Positions 1-5,653 of a DNA stretch of 5,653 nucleotides are shown piece after piece (positions within the stretch are counted from its first letter, which is position 1; each line of letters starts with the position of its first letter). Where the stretch lies: the NCBI GenBank assembly GCA_934202215.1, contig CAKPXR010000073.1, positions 1 through 5,653 of the forward strand, read 5' to 3'. The position numbers and the translations under genes are program-made. Origin of the DNA: an uncultured Veillonella sp. Lineage in GTDB: Bacteria > Bacillota > Negativicutes > Veillonellales > Veillonellaceae. The notes beneath the pieces were generated by a model, which was not told the origin of the DNA, made no database searches, and was given only the letters and a program-made list of their open reading frames with translations.

Positions 1-6
1 TATAAT
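1..6 (+). promoter_or_regulatory. Possible -10 hexamer at the window edge
   Basis: An exact TATAAT is the first six bases of the window. If it is a sigma-A type -10 box, transcription would start near position 13 and give a leader of about 50 bases before mfd. The matching -35 box would lie outside the window, so it cannot be tested here. In DNA this A+T-rich a TATAAT can easily arise by chance. Confidence 0.2.
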
Positions 7-9
7 AAA

Positions 10-37
10 TTAGTTAGAACTATTTCATTAATATAAT
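10..37 (+). promoter_or_regulatory. Candidate sigma-A promoter for mfd
   Basis: A perfect TATAAT -10 hexamer lies at 32-37. The best-placed -35 candidate is TTAGTT at 10-15 with a 16-base spacer, but it matches TTGACA only at the first two bases, and there is no extended TG motif. Transcription would start around 44-45 and leave a leader of only about 17 bases before the mfd ATG at 62. The position just upstream of the first gene of a tightly packed cluster supports a promoter. The weak -35 makes the call tentative; it could also depend on an activator. Confidence 0.35.
11..22. promoter_or_regulatory. Short dyad TAGTT-AG-AACTA upstream of mfd
   Basis: Five-base perfect inverted arms surround a two-base centre. 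It overlaps the candidate -35 region. The loop is too short for a stable RNA hairpin, so a protein-binding half-site pair is more plausible than a terminator. A related palindrome occurs at 39-51. It may be chance in A+T-rich DNA. Confidence 0.2.
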
Positions 38-38
38 C

Positions 39-51
39 ATAGTAATACTAT
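39..51. promoter_or_regulatory. 13-base palindrome over the presumed mfd transcription start
   Basis: The sequence ATAGTAATACTAT is a perfect palindrome with six-base arms and one central base. It begins one base after the TATAAT at 32-37 and covers the expected start of transcription, which is a classic place for a repressor operator. It shares the TAGT...ACTA core with the dyad at 11-22. No known operator is recognised, so its role is inference only. Confidence 0.25.
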
Positions 52-53
52 AT

Positions 54-57
54 GGTG
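54..57 (+). promoter_or_regulatory. Weak ribosome binding site of mfd
   Basis: There is no AGGAGG-like sequence upstream of the mfd ATG. The only match to the anti-Shine-Dalgarno sequence is GGTG, which corresponds to the 3' part of the extended site GGAGGTGATC and sits four bases before the start codon. By contrast, both downstream genes have full AAGGAGG sites. This suggests low initiation efficiency for mfd, consistent with a low-abundance repair factor. Confidence 0.3.
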
Positions 58-61
58 CAGT

Positions 62-3000
62 ATGGATAATACATTAACTCAGCTGCTTTCACAGAACCCA
101 TCCTTTGTGGATGGGCTAAAAGCATTTCAGCGGAAAGGAAAGTCAGTTATATATGGTCTTAGCGGATCTCAGAAGAGTTTCCTCTTAAACCAAGCTTTTT
201 CTACGGGCCTTACAAAGCCTGTAGTTATCGTAGTTCATGATAAGGACCATAAGGAGATGTGGGAGCGGGATTTAGCCTTTTTCTGGCCTAATATTCCTGT
301 CCTATCATTTCCTATAACAGATTATGTGGACTTTACAACGATTGCTCGTAGCCTTGAGGACCAAGGGGCTCAAATGCGTGCCTTAGCATTGCTAGCATGG
401 CAAGAACCGGCCGTAGTCATAGCAAATGCTGAAGAGGTTACACAGTATGTAGTATCTCCACAATATTTAAAAGGACAGTCGTTACATTTCTCTTTGAATG
501 ATACGATTGAACGCAATACAGCTCTTGAACAGCTTGTTACAATTGGATATGAACGTGTAGACCAGGTGGAACAACGTGGTCATTTTGCCGTGCGCGGGGA
601 TATTTTAGACATATATCCTGTTAATAGTGAACATCCCATACGAATTGAGTTTTTTGGCGATGAAATTGACACATTGCGGTTCTTCTCTGTAGAGAATCAA
701 CGCTCTATTGAACAAATCGATTCTTATACGGTAACACCTTTCTTCCTTGGTAAAAGTGATGCAGATTGCACCCTATTATCCTATGTGAATGAAGGCACTC
801 TCATTTATGATGAGCCAGGGCGTATTCAGGAAGCGTTAAAAAAGTTCCTTAAGGAAGACCCTACACATCGTAAAAATCATTGTGATTGGAGTGAATTACA
901 ACGTACTGTAGAAGCCACAAATCAAGTAGCTTTCACATTTATGCAACAACGCTCTATCGGTTTAGCTGGATTTACCCCAATTGGTATTCAAGGTAAGACG
1001 ATGACGAGCTTTGAGCGTCAAATTCCTCTATTAACAGATGAGATTAAGCAATGGCATCGCTTAAATCATCAAGTTGTATTGGTATTAAATAACCAACAAC
1101 GAAGAGAAGGGATTGAACGAGCTCTTGAGGGGGAAGGCATTGCCTTTGTTCATAGTGCGGAGTGGATTGCGAAGCCTAATACGGTTGTTATCTTACAAGG
1201 CTTATTGACTGATGGCTTTGAATTACCCAATAGCCATTTAGTAGTTGTCGTAGAAGGTAATATTTACGGACAACAAAAACGGAAGCTGCGCAACAAGCCT
1301 AAAAAGGGCCAAGAAATCAATTACTTTACGGATTTAACACCTGGTGATTATGTTGTACATAGTATGCACGGTATCGGTAAGTATATTGGCCTTAAAACGA
1401 TAGAAACAGAAGGCATTCATCGGGATTATATTGAAATTGACTATGCGGGAACGGATAAATTATTCTTACCTGCCAACAACTTAGATCAATTACAAAAGTA
1501 TATTGGTAATGAAGGGGATGTGCCTCGCATCAATAAAATGGGTGGCCGTGACTGGAGTAAAGTTGTTACAAAAGCTAAGAAATCTATTGATGATTTAGCA
1601 GATAAGTTAGTTGACCTCTATGCACAGCGTGAAATAACGCAAGGCTTTGCATTCTTGCCCGACCAACCATGGCAGCAGGAATTTGAAGATGCATTCCCTT
1701 ATGAGGAAACGGAAGACCAATTACAAGCTACAGCAGAAATTAAGGAGTCCATGGAAAAACCAGTTCCTATGGATCGCTTGCTGGCAGGCGATGTAGGCTT
1801 TGGTAAAACAGAAGTGGCCATGCGTGCCATCTTTAAAGCTGTTATGAGCGGCAAACAAGTAGCGGTACTTGTTCCAACCACTGTTTTGGCACAGCAACAT
1901 TTCCAAACCTTCTGGAACCGCTTTGCTCCATTTGGTGTCAAGGTAGATGTGCTCAATCGTTTCCGCAGTACAGCGGAGAAAAAACAAGTTCTTAAAGGCG
2001 TTGAAGATGGCTCTATTGATGTTCTTATCGGCACACATTCGCTTCTTAATAAAAAGGTAGTCTTTAAAGACTTAGGTATGCTTGTTGTAGACGAGGAGCA
2101 ACGTTTTGGGGTCGCCCAAAAGGAAAAATGGAAAGAGTGGGCTAGCAATATAGACGTACTTACCTTGAGTGCCACTCCAATTCCTCGGACATTACACATG
2201 TCCCTCGTTGGTGTTCGTGAGATGTCCGTTATCAATACACCACCAGAAGAGCGTTTACCTGTTCAAACCTATGTAGTGGAATATGATATGAATCTTGTGG
2301 CCGATGCAATCAAGCGTGAATTGGCGCGTGGTGGTCAGGTTTACTTTGTATATAACCGCGTAGCATCTATTAATCACATGGGTGAGTTATTAGAAGAGGC
2401 CTTGCCTGGTTTACGTTACGCTATTGCTCATGGTCAAATGACTGGACGTCAAATTGAGGAAATCATGACTGATTTCTATGAAGGACATTATGATGTATTA
2501 TTGTCTACCAGTATTATCGAAACCGGTCTAGATATACCAAATGCCAATACTATCATCATTTATGATGCGGATCGCTTAGGCTTATCTCAGCTATATCAAA
2601 TGCGGGGGCGGGTAGGGCGTTCTCGCAGACGGGCGTATGCATACTTTATGTATCGACCTGATAAAATGCTTTCAGAAGCGGCAGAAAAGCGTTTAAAAGC
2701 TATTGAAGAGTTCACAGAGCTTGGCGCTGGTTTTAAATTAGCTATGCGCGATTTAGAAATTCGCGGTGCTGGTAACCTCTTAGGTTCACAGCAACATGGA
2801 AATATCGCATCCGTCGGCTTTGGTATGTATGTAAGTATGTTAGAAGAAGCCATTGCGAAGGCTCAAAATAAAGAGGTGGAACGGGAAGTATCCATTGACC
2901 CAGCGATTGACTTAGAGGTAGATGCCTTTATCGATGATGCGTATATTAAAGATAGTGCGCGTAAGATTTCTGTATATCAACGATTGTTACGTATTAAATC

Positions 3001-3358
3001 AAAAGAACAGCTCGATGATATGACAGACGAACTCATCGATCGTTTTGGTACGCCAACAGATCCGGTAGATCGTTTGTTGCGCATTGCTCAAATCAAAGAA
3101 CAAGCGCGTTTACTAGGCATTAAAAGTATTATCCGTAGAGATCAGCAGCTTACCATTCATTGGCATGATGATTCTAAGATGGCCGACTGGGATATGGGGG
3201 CCGTAAGAGAAGATTTGTGGAAAAAAATGAAATTCGGGGACACCAAGCCAGCCACATTATATGTGAGCCTCAACGGTATGAAAGGTTCTATTTTGACCAT
3301 TACGGAAGCGGTGATGAAGGCTTTGAGCCATAAGTCATCGTCTAAGGAGGGCCTATGA
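62..3358 (+). CDS. mfd: Transcription-repair coupling factor Mfd
   Basis: This cytoplasmic ATP-driven DNA translocase pushes or releases RNA polymerase stalled at lesions and recruits UvrA for transcription-coupled repair. The 1098-residue product has the full Mfd domain order. A UvrB-like module comes first, with a degenerate P-loop GLSGSQKS at 32-39 and the UvrA-contact segment around GYERV (162-166) to RGDILDIYP (178-186). The CarD-like RNA-polymerase interaction domain spans about 424-485. The SF2 motor follows: FPYEETEDQ 545-553, Walker A GDVGFGKT 576-583, PTTVLAQQH 605-613, DEEQRFG 677-683, SATPIPRT 703-710, STSIIETGLDIP 815-826, QMRGRVGR 846-853, and the TRG translocation motif with R901 and Q911. 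The C-terminal regulatory D7 domain is about 950-1050. The protein is about 75 residues shorter than B. subtilis Mfd, mostly through a gap near residues 227-237. The ATG at 62 is chosen because the frame is closed by TAA at 29-31 and no other start lies between. Its stop overlaps the next start as ATGA. Confidence 0.97.
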   Translation: MDNTLTQLLSQNPSFVDGLKAFQRKGKSVIYGLSGSQKSFLLNQAFSTGLTKPVVIVVHDKDHKEMWERDLAFFWPNIPVLSFPITDYVDFTTIARSLEDQGAQMRALALLAWQEPAVVIANAEEVTQYVVSPQYLKGQSLHFSLNDTIERNTALEQLVTIGYERVDQVEQRGHFAVRGDILDIYPVNSEHPIRIEFFGDEIDTLRFFSVENQRSIEQIDSYTVTPFFLGKSDADCTLLSYVNEGTLIYDEPGRIQEALKKFLKEDPTHRKNHCDWSELQRTVEATNQVAFTFMQQRSIGLAGFTPIGIQGKTMTSFERQIPLLTDEIKQWHRLNHQVVLVLNNQQRREGIERALEGEGIAFVHSAEWIAKPNTVVILQGLLTDGFELPNSHLVVVVEGNIYGQQKRKLRNKPKKGQEINYFTDLTPGDYVVHSMHGIGKYIGLKTIETEGIHRDYIEIDYAGTDKLFLPANNLDQLQKYIGNEGDVPRINKMGGRDWSKVVTKAKKSIDDLADKLVDLYAQREITQGFAFLPDQPWQQEFEDAFPYEETEDQLQATAEIKESMEKPVPMDRLLAGDVGFGKTEVAMRAIFKAVMSGKQVAVLVPTTVLAQQHFQTFWNRFAPFGVKVDVLNRFRSTAEKKQVLKGVEDGSIDVLIGTHSLLNKKVVFKDLGMLVVDEEQRFGVAQKEKWKEWASNIDVLTLSATPIPRTLHMSLVGVREMSVINTPPEERLPVQTYVVEYDMNLVADAIKRELARGGQVYFVYNRVASINHMGELLEEALPGLRYAIAHGQMTGRQIEEIMTDFYEGHYDVLLSTSIIETGLDIPNANTIIIYDADRLGLSQLYQMRGRVGRSRRRAYAYFMYRPDKMLSEAAEKRLKAIEEFTELGAGFKLAMRDLEIRGAGNLLGSQQHGNIASVGFGMYVSMLEEAIAKAQNKEVEREVSIDPAIDLEVDAFIDDAYIKDSARKISVYQRLLRIKSKEQLDDMTDELIDRFGTPTDPVDRLLRIAQIKEQARLLGIKSIIRRDQQLTIHWHDDSKMADWDMGAVREDLWKKMKFGDTKPATLYVSLNGMKGSILTITEAVMKALSHKSSSKEGL
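3343..3350 (+). promoter_or_regulatory. Ribosome binding site of the flippase gene
   Basis: The strong Shine-Dalgarno sequence TAAGGAGG ends four bases before the ATG at 3355. It lies inside the last codons of mfd and helps encode its C-terminal Ser-Lys-Glu-Gly-Leu. The short spacing and the ATGA stop/start overlap fix the start of the downstream gene and point to translational coupling. Confidence 0.85.
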
Positions 3359-4962
3359 ATCGATTTTTAAAGGGCGCTATGATTTTAACCTTAGCTGGGA
3401 TTATCGTTAAGGTTATTGGGGCTTTCAGTAAAGTCCTTATTGCACGCGTTCTCGGTGGTGAAGGGATTGGCCTATATATGATGGCCTATCCAATTTATCA
3501 AATTATTGTTAGTATTTCCGCTGCAGGTATTCCTGTTGCTATATCTATTATGATTGCGGAAAAGCTAGCTAATGATGATATGCGTGGTGTACAACAAGTA
3601 TTTTCCGTATCTTTAAAGGTATTAACACTATTAGGTCTTGTATTTAGTGTGGCGTTATATTGTAGTGCACAGTGGCTCGTAGAAACTCATATTATTACGG
3701 ATCCTCGTGCATTACTCGCCATTCAGCTACTATCACCAGCCATCTTTATCGTTACGATTCTAAGTTGTTTTAGAGGTTACTTCCAGGGCTTTCAATATAT
3801 GGTTCCTACCGGGACTAGCCAAGTTTTTGAACAAATATTCCGCGTATCCTCTATGGTGGGTTTAGCTTATTATTTCATTGATAGAGGTCTACACTTGGCG
3901 GCAGGTGGTGCAACCTTTGCTACCTTCCCAGGTGTATTAGTGGGGTTACTAGTATTAATTTATTTTTACTATCGTCAGCGTCGTGTTCGGGTACAAATGT
4001 TGGCACAGCAGAATCCCAATGCTATCAGTGAAAGTAATAGCTCTGTAGTCAAACGACTTTTTAGCTTAGCGATACCAGTTTCAATGGCTAATATTATGTT
4101 GCCTATGGTTTCTCTTATTGATACATTTATCGTCCCAAAGCGTTTGATGGATATCGGGTATTATCTCAATGAAGCCACAACACAATTTGGTTATCTTACA
4201 GGGATGGCTACTTCCTTGATTGGGTTGCCAATTATCTTGACTACATCATTAGCAGCTAGTCTTGTACCAGCTGTATCTGAGGCTTATGCTCAAGGTGATG
4301 TACACCGTATCGTGCAGCGCGCTGGGACAGCCATTAAAATTGCGAATATGTTCACCATTCCAGCCTGTATCGGCCTTTGTGTATTAGCGACACCAATATC
4401 TAAATTGATATATGCAACGCCTCATGCAGGCCCTGTTATTGCTGTTATTAGCTTGAGTATTATATTCTTAGGTTGGCAACAGATTACAGCCGGTATTTTG
4501 CAAGGGTTAGGTAGAACTGTTATTCCTATGGTAGCCATTTTTATTGGTCTATTGGCTAAAACATTCTTAGACTATGAATTGACAGGGACTATTAATTTAG
4601 GCATTAATGGTGCCGCATGGGCAACGAATTTAAACTTTGCTATTGTTGCACTCATAAACTATATATTTGTTAAAAAATATGTAGGCGCCGTATTTAATAA
4701 ATTAGAGCTATTAAAAATTGTGGTATCTGCCATGGCTATGGGTGGTGCCACACAGGTGGTATATGTGACTACTGTCAAGTTACTCGGTAATGGTGGTGCA
4801 GTGGCAGCAGCTATTATTGTAGCGGTATTTGTGTATGGTTTATCCCTTTGGTTAACAAAGGCCGTTGTAAAAGCTGATATGTATCATTTTCCAGTTATAG
4901 GTAAGCGCTTACAAGCTCGCCGAGATAAGGAGGAAGCTAAGCTATATGAAGAACAATACTGA
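3355..4962 (+). CDS. MVF-family lipid-linked precursor flippase (SpoVB/YabM/MurJ-like)
   Basis: This is an inner-membrane protein of 535 residues from the MVF branch of the MOP exporter superfamily, annotated in Firmicutes as SpoVB, YabM or YtgP. Such proteins flip undecaprenyl-pyrophosphate-linked sugars, including lipid II, from the inner to the outer face of the membrane. About 14 hydrophobic helices are visible by eye, near residues 6-29, 42-66, 83-104, 117-138, 160-177, 183-206, 232-257, 281-303, 325-345, 358-381, 388-405, 415-438, 452-475 and 480-503. The family signature FRGYFQG is at 139-145, followed by PTGTSQVFEQIFR at 151-163; R31 and R140 are candidate conserved cationic residues. 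A basic loop (207-212) separates the two halves, and the tail is charged and cytoplasmic. The length matches the family (about 520-545). It is co-translated with mfd through an ATGA overlap. Whether the substrate is lipid II or another polyprenyl-linked glycan cannot be decided here, so no symbol is given. The sporulation name is inherited from homologues and is not evidence of sporulation. Confidence 0.9.
   Translation: MNRFLKGAMILTLAGIIVKVIGAFSKVLIARVLGGEGIGLYMMAYPIYQIIVSISAAGIPVAISIMIAEKLANDDMRGVQQVFSVSLKVLTLLGLVFSVALYCSAQWLVETHIITDPRALLAIQLLSPAIFIVTILSCFRGYFQGFQYMVPTGTSQVFEQIFRVSSMVGLAYYFIDRGLHLAAGGATFATFPGVLVGLLVLIYFYYRQRRVRVQMLAQQNPNAISESNSSVVKRLFSLAIPVSMANIMLPMVSLIDTFIVPKRLMDIGYYLNEATTQFGYLTGMATSLIGLPIILTTSLAASLVPAVSEAYAQGDVHRIVQRAGTAIKIANMFTIPACIGLCVLATPISKLIYATPHAGPVIAVISLSIIFLGWQQITAGILQGLGRTVIPMVAIFIGLLAKTFLDYELTGTINLGINGAAWATNLNFAIVALINYIFVKKYVGAVFNKLELLKIVVSAMAMGGATQVVYVTTVKLLGNGGAVAAAIIVAVFVYGLSLWLTKAVVKADMYHFPVIGKRLQARRDKEEAKLYEEQY
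4926..4933 (+). promoter_or_regulatory. Ribosome binding site of mazG inside the flippase gene
   Basis: TAAGGAGG lies within the C-terminal codons of the flippase gene, where AAG GAG GAA encodes Lys-Glu-Glu. It is 12 bases upstream of the mazG ATG, longer than the usual 5-9. No ATG, GTG or TTG lies closer in the mazG frame, so this site supports the ATG at 4946. Confidence 0.75.
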
Positions 4963-5653
4963 TAAGCCAGTATCAATACAACCATTAGTGGATGTAGTAA
5001 AAGCCTTGCGTGCTCCTAATGGTTGTCCGTGGGATCAAAAGCAGACTCATGAATCGTTGCGTCGATATTTTATAGAAGAAACCTATGAAGTAATAGATGC
5101 TATTGATAATAAAGATATGCCTAATCTTCGAGAAGAGTTAGGTGATGTTTTATTACAAGTTGTCTTTCATAGTCAATTAGCTGAGGAAGCTGGTCAATTT
5201 ACATTAGAAGATGTAATTAATGATGTTACGGAGAAGATGATTCGACGTCATCCGCATGTATTTAATCCTGAAAATAATGAACAATCATACAGTTGGGATG
5301 AATTAAAGGCACAAGAAAAGAAAAATATACAACATTCAGTATTAGATGGCGTATCTAAAGGGGTACCTGCTTTAGTGGCGGCGTATAAATTACAGGAAAA
5401 GGCTGCAAAGCTAGGATTTGACTGGGATGAGCTTGATCTAGTTTGGGCGAAAGTTTCAGAAGAAATGGATGAATTTAAGGAGGCTATTGCCCAAGAAGAT
5501 AGAGAAAATATGGAAAAAGAGGCGGGGGACATGCTTTTTTCCTTGATTAATCTATTAAGATGGTATAAAATAAGCGGTGAAAATGCACTAAATCGCACAA
5601 ACACAAAGTTCCGACAGCGTTTTTTACATGTAGAAGCTTGTGTTAACCAAAGC
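4946..5653 (+). CDS. mazG: Nucleoside triphosphate pyrophosphohydrolase MazG (3' end outside window)
   Basis: MazG hydrolyses NTPs and dNTPs to the monophosphate and pyrophosphate in the cytoplasm, a house-cleaning activity against abnormal or excess nucleotides. All 236 codons present are open and no stop is reached; compared with the 263-residue E. coli protein, about 25-30 residues are missing past the edge. Two all-alpha MazG domains are visible. The first begins at LVDVVKALR (14-22), continues with GCPWDQ (26-31), and has metal-binding acidic motifs EETYE (44-48) and EELGD (63-67), then RRHPHVF (100-106). The second contains KLGFDW (155-160), SEEMDE (171-176), KEAGDMLF (191-198) and KFRQRF (221-226). 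Acidic residues are intact in both domains; in E. coli the second is the catalytic one. The start overlaps the flippase gene by 17 bases in another frame. Unlike B. subtilis YabN, no tetrapyrrole-methylase domain precedes it; the only residues before the MazG core are a 13-residue polar leader. Confidence 0.95.
   Translation, partial: MKNNTDKPVSIQPLVDVVKALRAPNGCPWDQKQTHESLRRYFIEETYEVIDAIDNKDMPNLREELGDVLLQVVFHSQLAEEAGQFTLEDVINDVTEKMIRRHPHVFNPENNEQSYSWDELKAQEKKNIQHSVLDGVSKGVPALVAAYKLQEKAAKLGFDWDELDLVWAKVSEEMDEFKEAIAQEDRENMEKEAGDMLFSLINLLRWYKISGENALNRTNTKFRQRFLHVEACVNQS

Noticed and set aside
1..61. Terminator of an upstream gene in the leader region
   Set aside because: The only inverted repeats have 5-6 A+T-rich base pairs with loops of one or two bases and no following T run, so they cannot form an intrinsic terminator.
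52..69. A five-codon upstream ORF (ATG GTG CAG TAT GGA TAA) overlapping the mfd start
   Set aside because: It has no ribosome binding site of its own and is short enough to be chance; it would only matter if shown to affect mfd initiation.
155..178. Near-intact Walker A (GLSGSQKS) in the UvrB-like module of Mfd, suggesting a second ATPase site
   Set aside because: The last glycine of the P-loop is replaced by Gln, and B. subtilis Mfd, as recalled, has the similar GLSGSARS. This is the usual degenerate site of the family.
1742..1753. AAGGAG followed by an in-frame ATG (Mfd residue 564), which could give a motor-only Mfd isoform of 535 residues
   Set aside because: The spacing to the ATG is only three bases, and the site simply encodes Lys-Glu of a segment conserved in Mfd. 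No other support is visible.
1699..2235. A 178-codon open frame on the minus strand inside mfd, and a 105-codon one in another frame at 1721-2038
   Set aside because: They lie opposite the Walker A to SATPIPRT motor motifs of mfd, have no recognisable domain, and are rich in Ser, Thr and Cys as expected for antisense frames.
2596..2853. An 85-codon minus-strand open frame inside mfd
   Set aside because: It is opposite the strongly conserved motif VI and TRG region, resembles no protein family, and is explained as a codon-bias shadow.
3221..3227. A run of seven A bases near the end of mfd as a possible frameshift or slippage site
   Set aside because: The frame continues normally to the ATGA junction with the expected C-terminal length, and no stimulatory structure or alternative product is evident.
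5248..5604. A 118-codon minus-strand open frame
   Set aside because: It is antisense to clear MazG coding sequence and has Ser/Phe-rich composition typical of a shadow frame; the + strand reading has all MazG motifs.
1..5653. tRNA, rRNA, CRISPR array, insertion sequence, prophage or defence-system content
   Set aside because: Three overlapping housekeeping genes take up all but the first 61 bases; no terminal repeats, spaced direct repeats, transposase or integrase motifs were seen on either strand.

Overview
The window is a compact, co-oriented housekeeping gene cluster from an A+T-rich Firmicute-type bacterium. The Mfd sequence, the gene order and the codon use suggest the Negativicutes, with Veillonella or a close relative as the best guess. 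This placement is inference from recalled sequences, not a database result. Three + strand genes fill the window almost completely: mfd, a 14-helix MVF-family flippase (SpoVB/YabM/MurJ-like), and a 3'-truncated mazG.

Layout: positions 1-61 are A+T-rich leader DNA with two exact TATAAT hexamers and two short dyads, probably the promoter region of mfd. mfd (62-3358) encodes the transcription-repair coupling factor. It overlaps the flippase gene (3355-4962) by the 4 bases ATGA. The flippase gene in turn overlaps mazG (4946 to beyond the window end) by 17 bases in a different frame. Both downstream genes have strong AAGGAGG ribosome binding sites lying inside the 3' coding end of the gene before, so translation is probably coupled and the three genes are very likely one operon. 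No gap longer than 61 bases lacks a gene.

Function: Mfd removes RNA polymerase stalled at DNA lesions and recruits UvrA. The flippase most likely moves an undecaprenyl-linked cell-wall precursor across the inner membrane. MazG hydrolyses abnormal or surplus nucleoside triphosphates. The mfd - spoVB-like - mazG order is the known Firmicute neighbourhood (in Bacillus subtilis mfd-spoVT-yabM-yabN). Here spoVT is absent and MazG is not fused to the methylase domain seen in YabN.

I found no previously undescribed system. The most notable points are an apparent deletion of about 60 residues in the UvrB-like module of Mfd compared with the B. subtilis and E. coli proteins, a conservative change at the main RNA-polymerase contact residue, the palindromes around the putative mfd promoter, and the SD-poor start of mfd compared with the strong sites of its two followers.
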